Shown here: piece after piece, positions 41,018-51,618 of the stretch | Numbering within the stretch: position 1 is the first letter of the stretch | Layout of the letters: each line of letters starts with the position of its first letter | Notes under the pieces: generated by a model | Databases searched by the model: none | Told to the model about the DNA's origin: nothing | Seen by the model: only the letters and a program-made list of their open reading frames with translations | From: Ypsolopha sequella | Taxonomy: Eukaryota; Arthropoda; Insecta; Lepidoptera; Ypsolophidae | Direction: 5' to 3' | DNA: 64,000 bases | NCBI GenBank assembly: GCA_934047225.1 | Contig: OW204012.1 | Span: 5,394,001-5,458,000 of the forward strand | Made by a program: the position numbers and the translations under genes

Positions 41018-42793
41018 CAAATGGTTCGGGCGGCGACTACAAGCAAATCTATCTCACAATATAGTATGAAAAATAAAGCGTGTGACAAATTAATGTCAGT
41101 TTACCGCCCTGAGCGATAGACGCATTATTAGGGTTGCCAGGCAGAAAAGAAAAGCCGGACTCATATTCATATTTAGCCGGACATTTAGCACGGAAAGCTG
41201 TTATTGAAAAAAAATATGTTTTTTTTCCTTCTGTTTGTTTATTTATCACTGTTATTCATTTGAAACTTACTATACTCTTAATTATATGTTATTATGAACC
41301 ACGTAATTTGTGACTTCCTTACATTGAAACATGAAAGTAACTAAGAAAGAAAGAAAGAAAATATTTATTTCAGACCAAAATCCACATCTTAGTTAGTAAC
41401 AATATATGCTTAAAAACAATGTTAGTATCCTAATCTACAAACAAAAATACTAAAATAAAACACAGAAAAGGCAGCAAAGGTCACTGTTGCAGATATCACA
41501 CAACTAAATTGAGTGATGCCTATAACAACATACTCCTGGCATAGATAAATAAGGAAGGATAGATTGCTCACTCCATACATTAGAACAAAGCCCGCGTAAA
41601 ACTTATTTTCGCCGGTACCTAGTAGTTCGACTTATTATTTTTGATGTCGCTACTATACTAGATAAAAGTTAATGAAACGAAATTCGATGTGTGTGTGTGT
41701 ATAACAACTATACTGCGCCCACAAAAACAAAAATTTGCTAGAATACGACAATACGCGACACATGGCATACGATAAATCTGAGGATAAATCGCTCAACCGT
41801 GCATGACAGTTGAGTCAAAGAGTAAAGTTATATACCGGTATGTATGAGTAGTGTGTGTTAGGTAAATAAATAATGATCGTTGTGCGCCATCTACCGGAAT
41901 TCAGAATAACCATCTGCACGCTTAGTTAGATTGCCAGCTTACCACCGAAAGTTTAATGAAAAAAATGTTAAAAACACCTGATTAAGAATTCACAATTTTC
42001 TGTTGCGATGTTATGAAAATTTTGTGTTTTTATTCATAAAATAAATAAATATGATGAACCAGAACAGTAAAATGCTATATTTCGTCGATTTCAGACAAAT
42101 TTTATTTCTAGCGAGACAAGCAACGCCATCTAGCAACGTTATTTTTAGTATTGCGAACAGTACAAGGAGATAGCAATCTATCCTTCCTTTATTTATCTAT
42201 GGTACCATCTTGCAATCATTTACATTTGGTAAATGGTACTTTTTAACCTTCGCCCTCGACTTCCTATTCTACCCGTGTAAACAAGGCAAAAGAAACAAAG
42301 TCCATAAATAAAACTTTCAAGTTTTTTTTTCTCTAAAACGAATCACGGTATTGAAGGAAACGTGGAGAATACTAACGAACGGCAGTAGAGAAATATCCGG
42401 AATCCTTGTTGTATCCTTCCATTGTTGTTGGAACGTCGAGCGAGAAGCGAGCACGTAGGGCATCCGTAGGCGGCTGAGTTGGCTCGGGTCGTGTTCCGTT
42501 TTGCGTATTTACTGCTTCTGATATACGAACAACCTGTTGCCATCTTTGTTTATTGTTTGAATTAGGAAGAGACAGCTAAGTTATGTATTATTACATGCAT
42601 ATATATGATTATTGTTGAAATAGCAACTGTGTTGAAGATGCAGCTGTAAATTTTAGCGCGTCTAGATACGGTGATTATATTTGTAATGTTGGTAATAAAT
42701 GCGCGATGCTTTGATGCTAACAACACGGAATGATTTCTACAACCGGAGGAAGGCTGAGGGTAGGTTTTATCGACTTTTTTCAAGAAATCATAG
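41018..42793. other. Unassigned, 1.8 kb
   Basis: 41365-41410 (ATATTTATTTCAGACCAAAA then AGTTAGTAACAA) resembles 957-1000, a LINE-tail-like phrase. A CTATCCTTCCTTTATTTATC phrase (42178-42200) mirrors ATAAATAAGGAAGGATAG (41545-41562), so 41545-42200 may be an inverted-repeat element about 650 bp long. No gene found. Confidence 0.45.
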
Positions 42794-43195
42794 TTAAGGC
42801 GATATGTAAAAGTTTTAGCGTCCCTGTTACTCCGTATGCGAAAAAATCCTCAGTGCGAGAGGAACAGATTCGAGGAAAATAGCAAAAAGTCGGTATTTTA
42901 TTAATATAAAATGTACTAAAGTTGCTATCAAAATTTCATTTAACACCCATCTAATAAAATATAATCGCAGTTCATATTTAATTCCAAATTGTCAAACCAG
43001 GAAAATTGGTGTCGAAAAACACCTAATTTCAATAAATATTTGTATCGAGCCGAATTTTTCTAATCGCGTTTCTGTTTTAGCAGATCCCTACAAAAAGATT
43101 CAAAAAATAATATACAATTTTATCAAAATAATACATCCTTTACTGACGTAGATATGCAAGTTGTAAAGTGTCGATTTTTTTTCGTAGCGCCTTAA
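42794..43195 (+). mobile_element. TTAA MITE family B, copy 4 (uninterrupted)
   Basis: TTAAGGCGATATGTAAAAGT ... TTTCGTAGCGCCTTAA, 402 bp. The cleanest full-length B copy and a reference for the interrupted ones. Confidence 0.9.
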
Positions 43196-43315
43196 TACCA
43201 TATCGTGTAGTATTAGAATTGTCATAATATTGTCCTATAACGTATATTTTGGGGGGATGCTTCAGCCCCGTGATCCCCACTTGGATCCGCTACTGGCATA
43301 GTAAAAACGGAATAG

Positions 43316-43760
43316 TAGATAAATAGATAGATAGATAAAAACTTTATTCAAAACCTCTTACAAAAAAACACAAAAAGTTCACTTTTAGACCTTAACAAAT
43401 ACAAAAAGATCACAATCTTTGACATAGAGGCTGAAAGGGCGCTGGCTCAGCATACGCCACAATAATCTGTGACAATGATATTCTGCCAGTACCATGCATT
43501 AAAAAGATCTATGTCGGTTGATCAAATATACAAATGGTAAATATACTTAAATAACATGTAATAAATTTGACAATAACAAAAATAAAATGTATATTATTCC
43601 AGCATTTAGTGGCCTGGTATCTGAAACTCCCACGAAAGGCAGCCGAAGTATGTCTAGGTACTGAAAGGCGATATCTGGAAGCTTTAGTATAATAATTGTG
43701 CCTCGAACCGCACCAAGTAAGTTTCTCATAAAGGTATTCGGGACACTTCTCGTATATTAG
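43316..43760 (-). repeat. LINE 3'-UTR-like fragment
   Basis: On the minus strand it ends GTAAGAGGTTTTGAATAAAG, TTTTTATC, then a TCTATCTATCTA microsatellite, as non-LTR retrotransposon tails do. No RT motif remains. Confidence 0.45.
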
Positions 43761-44581
43761 TAGAATAACTCCCGCGCCGCGCGAGGCTTAAATGCCTACT
43801 GTTGCAGCGTTTTCTTCCGACTATAGCTTCTGCCAAAAAAACATTTACATAATCAAATGAAATTAAAGTAGAGTCACTGAGTGATGGCGCTTATGACGTT
43901 TAAATGCCTACAAAGTATCGTAGTTATTTATAAGCAAGTGTGAATTAAAAAATGTAATACTTCATTGTTGATAGTGATGTACTACTTGTTTCGGTTATTA
44001 TTTTTCGATTTGAATGTTGCTTTATTGTGCAATAGAATTCGTATAGAAACAAAGGTTTTTTTTTAACGTTTCTCATGTTTTATAGGTCGTGTTTGAGGTC
44101 GCCAAGTTACGCAATAATATTTAATTAAAAACAAAACAATAACGAAGTTAGTTATTAATAAACGAAAATAAATAATAGTAAAATACTTTTTTCGATTTAG
44201 ATATTTAAATATCTCTTGGGGGCCCCGGGGCACTACACCGCATAGCCCTCCGATAGCTACGCCACTGGTTTTGGCACATTTTCCCATTGTATCATTATGT
44301 TGAATGTTGAATGACGTGTCTTATGTTGAGTAAACTCACATTTGATTTTTATTTTTAACCAAAATTTGAAATGTACCTCTTCACTAAAAACAGCTACACT
44401 GAGATCTCTCCGACGCGGTAACTTCGTTGTCGATTGTAGTACCATTTGTTTATTTTGTTTGTTACGATGTAAAAGTGGTTTCTCTTGTTTGAAGGTTCTT
44501 AGATGTGGACTGAGAGCTGGTGATTTAAGAGTTCCGTAACGAAATGGGAACCCTAATAGTAAAATCTGCAAACAATACTAT
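43761..44581. other. Unassigned DNA
   Basis: No exon seen. 44216-44270 (GGGGGCCCCGGGGCAC ... GCTACGCCACTGG) and 44530-44557 (GAGTTCCGTAACGAAATGGG) look like ends of old interspersed repeats. The 104-aa ORF on the minus strand has no recognisable motif. Confidence 0.45.
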
Positions 44582-44882
44582 ATCACTTTGTATCTAGTCT
44601 AGTCCACTTTGAAAAATATCCCACGGTATATGTTGGAACCTACATAGGTAACTTTGCATATATAGCCAAATTCATACTGGAGACTCAGTAAGTGGCCAGG
44701 GGACCAAGGTTCAATTATCTTTTTTTTGCAAATATATCACTTTGTATCTAGTCTAGTCCACTTTAAAAAAATATCCCTCGGTATATGTTGGTACCTACAT
44801 AGGTAACTTTGCATATAGCCGAATTCATACTGGAGACTCAGTAAGTGGCCAGGGGACCAAGGTTCAATTGTCATTTTTTTTC
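44582..44882. repeat. 154-bp tandem duplication
   Basis: ATCACTTTGTATCTAGTCTA starts at 44582 and 44736. Both copies contain CGGTATATGTTGG, CTACATAGGTAACTTTGCAT, TACTGGAGACTCAG and GGGGACCAAGGTTCAAT with a few differences. Confidence 0.9.
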
Positions 44883-45065
44883 AAAAAGCGAAAAATTTCA
44901 ATTGTGCATCTGAACAACCTCGAGTCAATTAGGAAGCCTAAATTTTATTTTGCATTTCTCACAGATAGGGCTAGACTCGGTGAACTTCAATGAACCTTAG
45001 CGAAAACCGCTTACCGAGTCTCTAGTATGAATTTAGCTACTTCATGAAGTCAACTTATATAAATT
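44883..45065. repeat. Inverted partner of the preceding repeat
   Basis: TTGAACTTCAATGAACCTTAG-type text, then CTTACCGAGTCTCTAGTATG and AATTTAGCTACTT, is the inverse of CATACTGGAGACTCAGTAAG above. The region 44640-45060 is therefore a hairpin MITE, related in style to family D (CATACTGGAGGCTT). Confidence 0.6.
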
Positions 45066-45569
45066 GTTTTAAGAACAATCAATGTAACATAAGGCTTGAA
45101 TAAAAATACTTAAACAAACTAAACTGCTAAAAATAAATACGTATTACAAACTAAACTAAAAATAAACAGAACCCTAAACCTTAAAATAAACCTACTATAA
45201 AAACAAAATTAACTTACAAATAAAACCCTAACTATCAAAAAGACCGCCCCTTAGATTGAATTTAATATTTGTCTCATTTAGATACACCCAAATATATAAA
45301 AATATAAGTTAATTTGTGTGAAGTCGAAGGAGCGTGTTTTGAAGGAGATAACACGACTGGACATCTATATATAGGTAGTTGGATGCTCTTTCGACAGACT
45401 TTTTTCCTGTTTTCCCATAATGGAAACAACAAACAACTTAGTGGTTGACGGAGGGAGAGAGAATTCTCTCGAAACTACTTAATACTTAGCAGGATTTCTA
45501 CTGAAAACGGACTAAGATAAATGTTGTTTTTGAGAAAATATTCAAGTTGATGGGTTATTTTAAAACAAA
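45066..45569. other. Unassigned AT-rich DNA
   Basis: An A-rich run of AAACTAAACTAAAA/AACCCTAA-like words near 45110-45240, degenerate rather than a true telomere array. No gene. Confidence 0.45.
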
Positions 45570-45785
45570 AGTTTCACCTTCAATAGTTTTGCGATATTAA
45601 TGTGGGTTAGTGGTAGGGCTTCGCATTCGAATATTCGAAATTTTTTGGTATTCGAATATGCTACATTTTTGTACTATTCGAAAAATAAAAAATTTAAAAG
45701 CTGTTGTAGTAATCATGTCTTTTACATTCGGGTATTATTCGAATATTATTCGAATATTTGAATAATATTGAAGATTTTTTTTTGC
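45570..45785. repeat. TTCGAATATTCGAA-rich repeat
   Basis: CATTCGAATATTCGAAATTT, GGTATTCGAATATGC, TACTATTCGAAAAATA, GGTATTATTCGAATATTATT and CGAATATTTGAATA occur within 150 bp. A dense cluster of a palindromic word, likely the end of a DNA element (TAGGGCTTCGCATTCG at its left edge). Confidence 0.65.
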
Positions 45786-45884
45786 GTTTACCGTCGTCAA
45801 ACGGGCACTGGCAGCCGCCTATCTGTGAAACGGTTGGCATATAGTCTATAACAATCACACGTTACTGTTCAAGCCGTATGTAAT

Positions 45885-46100
45885 AGTAGTTTATGCTACA
45901 AGGGCGAAAAGGAATAAATTACGAGGACGATTTAAAATACGAGCGTAGCGAATGTTTTAAACGTAACCGAGTAATTTATTGCTCTTACGCCCGTGTATCA
46001 TACTACGTTTTTCAATGCATAGTGTGAGGAAATATAAAACAAATATAATCTTGCGAACTTTAAATTATGATTGGCTCAAAAGGACTGTATCCAGAGCCGT
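45885..46100. repeat. Imperfect hairpin MITE-like repeat
   Basis: TAGTAGTTTATGCTACAAGGGCG...GGAATAAATTACGA is mirrored by GTAATTTATTGCTCTTACGCCCGTG...CATACTACG. The right flank carries the block shared with 5430-5470. Confidence 0.6.
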
Positions 46101-46187
46101 TAAACATTGAAAAAAAAAAGTATAACATTTATGGTACACAGGAAAGGCTACAGGTTAGCCAAGCATTGTAAATAAATTAAAAAAAAA

Positions 46188-46974
46188 TAATAATAATAAA
46201 GGCGTAGGGATGTGACGACCCCATCGCCCTCTGGTATGTCCTGTACGTCCAGTGCAATCAGTCACCGCAGGGCGGCTTGTGGCGAGCCGATGGTGAGTGG
46301 CGACACCACGGACCCTACCTCCAGGGGACACTATCACACATGCGCTTACACACACACATACACCCTGAAACACACCCCCTGCTTCTGCGCTTGCCTTAAC
46401 CAGCAGGCCAGAGTGGAGATGCAAGAGCGGAACCTATGCTCCAGGTTGGAAGTGTAAAATGTCATAACGCCGGGGGCACTTGACTGTTAGAAGGATCTTG
46501 CGCCCCGCAGACTCACCTCTCGACAACCTTAGCTGCTTACATAGTGTTGCCCCCCGGCCGCCCCATGGTGGCTAGATAGGGGGCCCACAACGGCTATCCT
46601 GGTGGATAGTTATTAAGCAGCAAGTCACCATCTGCCATATTTAAATTTGTGAGAGATTTTCGAGGCAGATGTCCGTTATCTCACTCCATAGCCCTGTTAT
46701 CCGGCCCATTTAGCATCCCATCCTCATAGCCCACTCCAAGTCGCTTCCTTCCTGGCAATAGTTTGGCAACTGTGGGGGACTGTCCGTTAGTGTATCACAA
46801 TGATACATTGAGGGAGAGGCCCCCATGGATGCAGCCATCTCACATCTAGATTAAATGGTACCAAAGGCCTCTTCAATGTTGGCTTCGGCCCCATGAATGC
46901 CTTTCAAATGACCGGGTCCCTATGGGCCCGTGACTGAAAAGTGTACCTACATAATAATAATAATAATAAAGCCC
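46188..46974 (+). mobile_element. 5'-truncated LINE 3' UTR between TAA repeats
   Basis: A GC-rich, non-coding 740-bp segment is flanked on both sides by TAA-type microsatellites (ATAATAATAATAAAG at the left, ATAATAATAATAATAATAAAG at the right). R4-clade Dong elements are known to insert in TAA repeats, which fits. No RT domain is left. Confidence 0.45.
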
Positions 46975-47115
46975 TAGGGCAAAATAATCGACTTTCTGTT
47001 CGGTTTTGATACATAAAAAGTGGGCCTTTACGAGCACTTGCATTGAAATAATAATTTAGTATGTCAGCTCATGCGAGTTTTAATAATATTAAAGTGTACG
47101 TTGTCTGTCCCGCAG

Positions 47116-47205
47116 CGCTATGGCAGGAGCACGAGGCGCCCGAGTACGACATCGACTCGGAGGACGAGCGGTGGCTCAAGCAGCAGCGGCATCCGGAACT
47201 CACAG
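47116..47205 (+). CDS. E(Pc): Enhancer of Polycomb, exon with PEYDIDSEDE motif
   Basis: Acceptor cccgcag ends at 47115; the donor begins gtacct at 47206. The 90-bp exon starts with the last two bases of a codon and ends with the first base of the next, giving L-W-Q-E-H-E-A-P-E-Y-D-I-D-S-E-D-E-R-W-L, then K-Q-Q-R-H-P-E-L-T. P-E-Y-D-(M/I)-D-S-E-D-E-x-W is a signature of EPC proteins. GC content is far above the flanks. The long ORF running past the donor is intronic read-through. This part of EPC contributes to binding the acetyltransferase module. Confidence 0.93.
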
Positions 47206-47310
47206 GTACCTATCACATTGTATTTACTAGCTATTTGATGTATCATCCATCCATCAGCCTGTCTTTGTCCACTGCTGGACATGGGCCATACGGCTTCGTG
47301 TTCAAAGGAG
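47206..47310 (-). repeat. Intron start with repeat T fragment
   Basis: ATCCATCCATCAGCCTGTCT then TTGTCCACTGCTGGACATGG, a minus-strand piece of repeat T only ~40 bp after the exon's splice donor. Confidence 0.7.
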
Positions 47311-48060
47311 ACGGTCCCCATAAGCAAAATGCCTTAAGAGTGTACACAAATATATTGTGGTCAATGATAAAGAACAAATTCAAAATAACACGGTTTGACT
47401 ATCCATTTAAAACGGACACCATCTTATAATAACTTTTTATGATAAATCGTTTTTATTTTGAGGTTATTTTCATACGGCATTGCGAAAATAAACTTAATCG
47501 CGTTTGAAACGTTCATAATTGGTTGTAACAATGTTTCACGATGATTCTGATATATTTAAAAGGGTCATGCTCAAATGTCAGTCGTAATGTAATCTCTATC
47601 AGAATCCAGAAGAAAAGCATGAATCGTGAAATAAAAAGCTGTGACTGCCGATTGTGTCACGCATGACTCTATCAAAGCACGCTGGAAGCGTAGTTTGTGG
47701 ACTATTTGGTAGATGGCGCCCTTTCATTTCGTTCGGTGTTCGCTCTCATGACTGGCTGCGACATTAAGTACTTATATTATTTTAATGTGTGTCCGTGTTA
47801 TTATGAAAGTGAAACTAGCTACGAATAAATCTATCAGAAATTATAGTATACATTTATTTCATGGACGCGGTTAAGGCCGATTCTGACCATCTCCTTTGTA
47901 TATCTAATAGTACGCTGTAGGACGCTGTCAAGCGTCTCTGTCGTTTAACGTGTTAATATTTTATTTCAAGGCAGAAAGACAAATAGGGTGTTTCTATTAC
48001 ATTGTGTACTGAGATGCATATTTAATAAGTTTACTGATATAAAAGTGTACAAGAGGGTTT
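47311..48060. other. E(Pc) intron, unassigned
   Basis: No repeat copy within the window and no exon recognised. Confidence 0.5.
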
Positions 48061-48084
48061 GTAAAATTCTAGCCATAATCCATT

Positions 48085-48330
48085 CATCAGTCTGTCTTCA
48101 TCCACTGCTGGACATAGGCCTTTCCAAGATTTCGCCACTGTAGGCGGTACTCCTGGAAGAAATGCCCATACTCACACACTACTCAAACACGCTGGGCTGG
48201 CGGGATGGTGAGCGCTGTGCCGAAACCAGTGGCGCCGCAGCCCGTCACCAGTCTGTTTTTTTAAAAGGAATGCAATTGGGGAATGGATATACCGCCATCA
48301 ATCGGGCCCTAGGCATGGTTGTGCCTGAGA
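48085..48330 (-). repeat. Interspersed repeat T, copy 3
   Basis: CAGTCTGTCTTCATCCACTG, CGCTGGGCTGGCGGGATGGT, CCCGTCACCAGTCTGTTTTT, ATACCGCCATCAATCGGGCC, CCTAGGCATGG. The ACTC(A)CACAC part has a short internal duplication. Confidence 0.75.
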
Positions 48331-48360
48331 GCTGTCCTCTTACTCTCCCTCGAATAACTT

Positions 48361-48389
48361 CGGGGGGGGGGGGGGGGAGGGGGGGGGGT
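48361..48389 (+). repeat. G-run with potential G-quadruplex
   Basis: About 27 G with one A inside. Long mononucleotide run in the intron on the coding strand, so it would be in the nascent transcript. Length in an assembly is uncertain. Confidence 0.85.
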
Positions 48390-48613
48390 TGCGAGTAAGA
48401 TGATAACTAAAAGGAAAAAGTGCATAAAATTCTAATAATTCATACATAAAAATAATATCGATAAAATATATCGTGTTTTAAATAAACCTGTCCCGTCCCT
48501 AATCCTACAAAGTATCGCTACATACATTTTTATGTTAATATCAATTATAATACGTTAAAAATTTAATAATTATGTCAAAATAAAAATACAACAAAATATA
48601 TATATATCATTTG
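48390..48613. other. Unassigned AT-rich DNA (LINE 3' UTR)
   Basis: Probably the 3' UTR of the LINE fragment that follows on the minus strand; no feature of its own. Confidence 0.4.
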
Positions 48614-48835
48614 TCACAATTCATCAATTTTGTACAGATTCCTCTCCAACAAAAACTGTTTTAATTTGTTTTTAAACAAAGTATGACTTGTAATAGTCTT
48701 TAACTCCGTAGGCAACTTGTTGAACAAGACAACTGATTGATGCCGTACTGATTGATAAGTACCCCGCTTCCTCAGACTTCGGCTAGTTGACAGAATTAAT
48801 TGTACGCTTAAAATTGAACAATAGGCTTCTTTGGG
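48614..48835 (-). pseudogene. C-terminal fragment of a LINE reverse transcriptase ORF
   Basis: On the minus strand the frame ending at the TGA (48614-48616) reads S-L-R-K-R-G-T-Y-Q-S-V-R-H-Q-S-V-V-L-F-N, then K-L-P-T-E-L-K-T, S-H-T-L-F-K-N-K-L-K-Q-F-L-L and Y-K-I-D-E-L. The pattern F-N-x-L-P-x-E-(L/I)-K ... F-K-x-K-L-K-x-(Y/F)-L-L is the C-terminal tail of Jockey-like and related insect LINE polymerases as I recall them. Only the last ~70 codons remain and the upstream frame is lost, so it is dead. Orientation is opposite to the host gene. Confidence 0.6.
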
Positions 48836-48889
48836 TAGTTTGTCTATGGGAAAGAACTATTACACATGCATTGTTAGAGTGTGAATAGC

Positions 48890-49165
48890 GTATACAGCAG
48901 TGGCATGCACAGAACTTTTTGCTGGAAAAGCAAGCAATTGGTCAAGAACAACAATAAAAAAATATGAAAAAATTTTAATATCACTTTGAAAAAAAAATGT
49001 TGTATGACGCCAGGGTAGACAGTGTCTACCCTAGAGTAAAAATTTCCTATACCAACTTTTTTTTTCAAAGTGGTATTTAAATTTTTTTTTAAATTTTTTA
49101 TTGTTATTCTTGACCAATTGCTTGCTTTTCCAGCAAAAAGTTCTGTGCACGCCACTGGTATACAG
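48890..49165. mobile_element. hAT MITE family M, copy 1, 8-bp TSD
   Basis: Element 48898-49157 with termini CAGTGGCATGCACAGAAC / GTTCTGTGCACGCCACTG and a perfect duplication gtatacag on both sides. The centre contains ATGACGCCAGGGTAGACAGT and a second small hairpin. The minus-strand 109-aa ORF is not a gene. Confidence 0.93.
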
Positions 49166-49910
49166 ACGTGTAAAATGTTGTTCATAACAGCATGGGTTTT
49201 CATTTATATAAAATACTAGAAAATAATAGCTATTTACATATGAAATTTCCGAAATTTTCTTACAGATTCATGAGTTCATAATTCCTGTAATTCAATAGCT
49301 GTTTCAATTATTTATTTTTTGTGTGAAAGTTGATTTCAAGGTTTTACAACTACGTGTTAAATTTTGTTTTTATTGTCAGTTTGATAACCAAAATGAAATG
49401 TTCAAAAACAGTTCGTTCGTGCCATTCGTTTCCATAATAAGATTCGTGATAATTTTTTACAGCTGTCACTTTTCAAAAATTAAATTAATGTTGCTGTTGG
49501 CTTAATGTTGTCTCATTTATACACAAAAGAAATTACATAATTTGGATTTGTCGTTCCCAAAAAAAATGCAAAAATGTTAGTACTAAAAATTGAGTTTCCT
49601 TCAAGTTCTCTATAGAAAACGGCAATTTCATATGTAAAGACCTAATAAATTCGTAAGTCTTAACTAGATTTTTCGGTTGAGTTCCAGAATTAAATTTAAA
49701 AGTTTGGCTCATCATAATATTTCCCGTACCTGCGAGCAAACAAGGAATAAAGGAAAACAAACCTTATTTTGTAGATTATAAAAGTGATTTGTCAACAAAA
49801 AAATGTGTTTACGTGAGTAATTGGGCAAATTTTGAAAGCATGTGACATGAATAAGGAAACGGCGATCAAAAGCACCTAATTATTTTCATTTCAACTTCCC
49901 TTAAGGTGGG
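49166..49910. other. Unassigned intron DNA with SINE tail piece
   Basis: 49541-49647 (TAATTTGGATTTGTCGTTCC ... AATTGAGTTTCCTTCAAG ... GGCAATTTCATATGTAAAGA) matches the tail of the SINE at 56525-56620 and part of 21985-22023. Nothing else recognised. Confidence 0.5.
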
Positions 49911-49937
49911 CCATTCCGCTCAGCTGCCATATAAATG

Positions 49938-50803
49938 CTTTAGGTCAGGGCTCTTCAACCTTTTTTAGCTCGAGGGCCAAAAATTTGGTCCACGTCTGTC
50001 GGAGGGCCACATTGCAGCACGTGAACATTAAGGCGCTCTTATCCCAAAATCAGTAATTTCAAAGTCAAATAGAACTTTCAAATATCGTTCAAAACTTCCA
50101 AAAAAAAAATACGCAATATAGTTCGAACCTTTATCTAGGTCTTCCACGCATGTGTTACACGATCAGATAAAATTTGCTAGATAGAAATAATTCACGAACA
50201 CAGCATGTAATAAGACCTTTTAAATCATGCCATTTCCATAATTCCACTCTTTTATTAACGAAACATATCTGGTAATATTGCTCTTTAAATTTGCTAGGTC
50301 GACCACGTAAGTGGGTTTTAATAAACATATCCTTTATTTTTAAATAATTTAAAAACTGATAAAAACAACGAAAAAGTACAAAAGTGTGGTTATTTTCTTT
50401 ACTCCTTACACGTAAAGAAAAAGACAGAGAGTCACTCTTCTGGGATAAGAGCGCCTTGAATAACAAACAAATGAATTGAAATTCTTTATTTGTTTAAAAA
50501 TTACAAGATACAGATTGATGTAGCAACGTCCATAATTACTTACTTTATGTCAGAATGCAAACATGTAAATCTTTAAATAAATAAATAAAATAAAAAAATA
50601 GATGTGAGGATTGAACTTGTTTATTTTTAACCGGATTGTCGATATCTGCTTTTATTTTGTGACCGAATGGCGTTTGATTTTAGAGATGAGGCGCGTAAAT
50701 TCCAAACGAATATTTCTTCTAGTCTCTGAGGGCCGCAGGAAATGTCCCGGCGGCGGACCGCATGCGGCATGAGGGCCGCGGGTTGAAGACCTATGCTTTA
50801 GTT
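49938..50803. mobile_element. 850-bp hAT element inside MITE J
   Basis: Element 49946-50795: CAGGGCTCTTCAACC at the left, GGTTGAAGACCTATG at the right; flanks ctttaggt and ctttagtt match 7/8. Subterminal GAGGGCCAAA/GGGCCGC motifs are hAT-like. The uninterrupted J copy at 21821-21837 is the empty site. It carries a nested TTAA MITE. Confidence 0.85.
50028..50459. mobile_element. TTAA MITE family I, copy 1
   Basis: TTAAGGCGCTCTTATCCC ... GGGATAAGAGCGCCTTGA (right TTAA mutated). The minus-strand 103-aa ORF resembles a frame in the copy at 52020 only because the DNA is a repeat; it overlaps the terminal repeat. Confidence 0.88.
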
Positions 50804-51063
50804 AGGTGCTTGTGACGTCCTGATAGCTTTGATATCAATGACCCTTGGACACATCTTTATATATGTTTCCCTTCCCCCCCACAACGTACTCCGACCCATC
50901 TCTCATCAAAATGAGCAAGATTGCGAGATATTCAAAAAGCGCCGAATTGGTGAAATAGTTTCAGGTGAAAACTGTTTTCCATGAAACGGTAACTGTTTAT
51001 TTATAGAAAAGTGTATAAACTTAGTCTTCTTTACATGAACGACGTCTGTGTTTCTCTCTTTTT

Positions 51064-51340
51064 AGGGTTCCGTACCCAAAGGGTAACCAACGGGATCCTA
51101 TTACTAAGACTCCGCTGTCCGTCTGTCACCAGGCTGTATCTCATGAACCGTGATAGTTAGACGGTTGAAATTTTCACAGATGATGTATTTCTGTTGCCGC
51201 TATAACAACAAATACTAAAAAACAGAATAAAATAAATATTTAAGGGGGCTCCCATACAACAGACATGTGTTTTTTGCCGTTTTTATAGATAATGGTACGG
51301 AACCCTTCCTGCGCGAGTCGGACTCGCACTTGGCCGGTTT
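51064..51340 (+). repeat. AGGGTTCCGTA-type lepidopteran repeat, copy 2
   Basis: AGGGTTCCGTACCCAAAGGG, CTAAGACTCCGCTGTCCGTC, CTCATGAACCGTGATAG, TTGCCGCTATAACAACAAAT, ending GGAACCCTTCCTGCGCGAGT, CGGACTCGCACTTGGCCGG. This is the more complete copy. Its class is not clear to me. Confidence 0.8.
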
Positions 51341-51618
51341 TTTATTTCCAGTACCTATAGACAAAAATTATACAACTTGTTAAACTTTGCGTAAAATCGA
51401 GGCAATATTCACGATATCCTGACAGCTGTTATGATGGCGTTTCACCAAATTTTGCTTTTTGTGCTATATAGAGGCGTAGTTAGATGCCACGAGATAATAC
51501 TTATGAAAAAAATTATGAAGAAAATAAGCTGTTGACTTCACAAGTCACAAGTTGACTTCACAATCAGTTTTTACCTTTTGTATGAATGTTAAGAAAAATC
51601 TAGACGTACAGGGGCCTC
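51341..51618. other. Unassigned intron DNA
   Basis: AAGTTGACTTCACAAGTCAC is locally duplicated. Otherwise nothing recognised. Confidence 0.45.

Larger units (their letters stand above)
49911..50985. mobile_element. TTAA MITE family J, copy 2, split by a hAT element
   Basis: TTAAGGTGGGCCATTCCGCT ... CTTTAGGT, then after the insertion CTTTAGTTAGGTGCTTGTGA, TCCTGATAGCTTTGATATCA, TATATATGTTTCCCTTCCCC. Parallel to 21783-22023. Confidence 0.75.

Noticed and set aside
44257..44571. 104-codon minus-strand ORF
   Set aside because: Overlaps a repeat fragment (GAGTTCCGTAACG); no domain or conserved pattern seen.
45110..45240. Telomere-like AACCCTAA array
   Set aside because: The words are irregular and the insect telomere unit is TTAGG; this is ordinary A-rich sequence.
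50155..50466. 103-codon ORF with an apparent second copy at 52010-52264
   Set aside because: Both lie in MITE family I, overlap its terminal repeat and differ by frame breaks; DNA similarity explains the peptide similarity.
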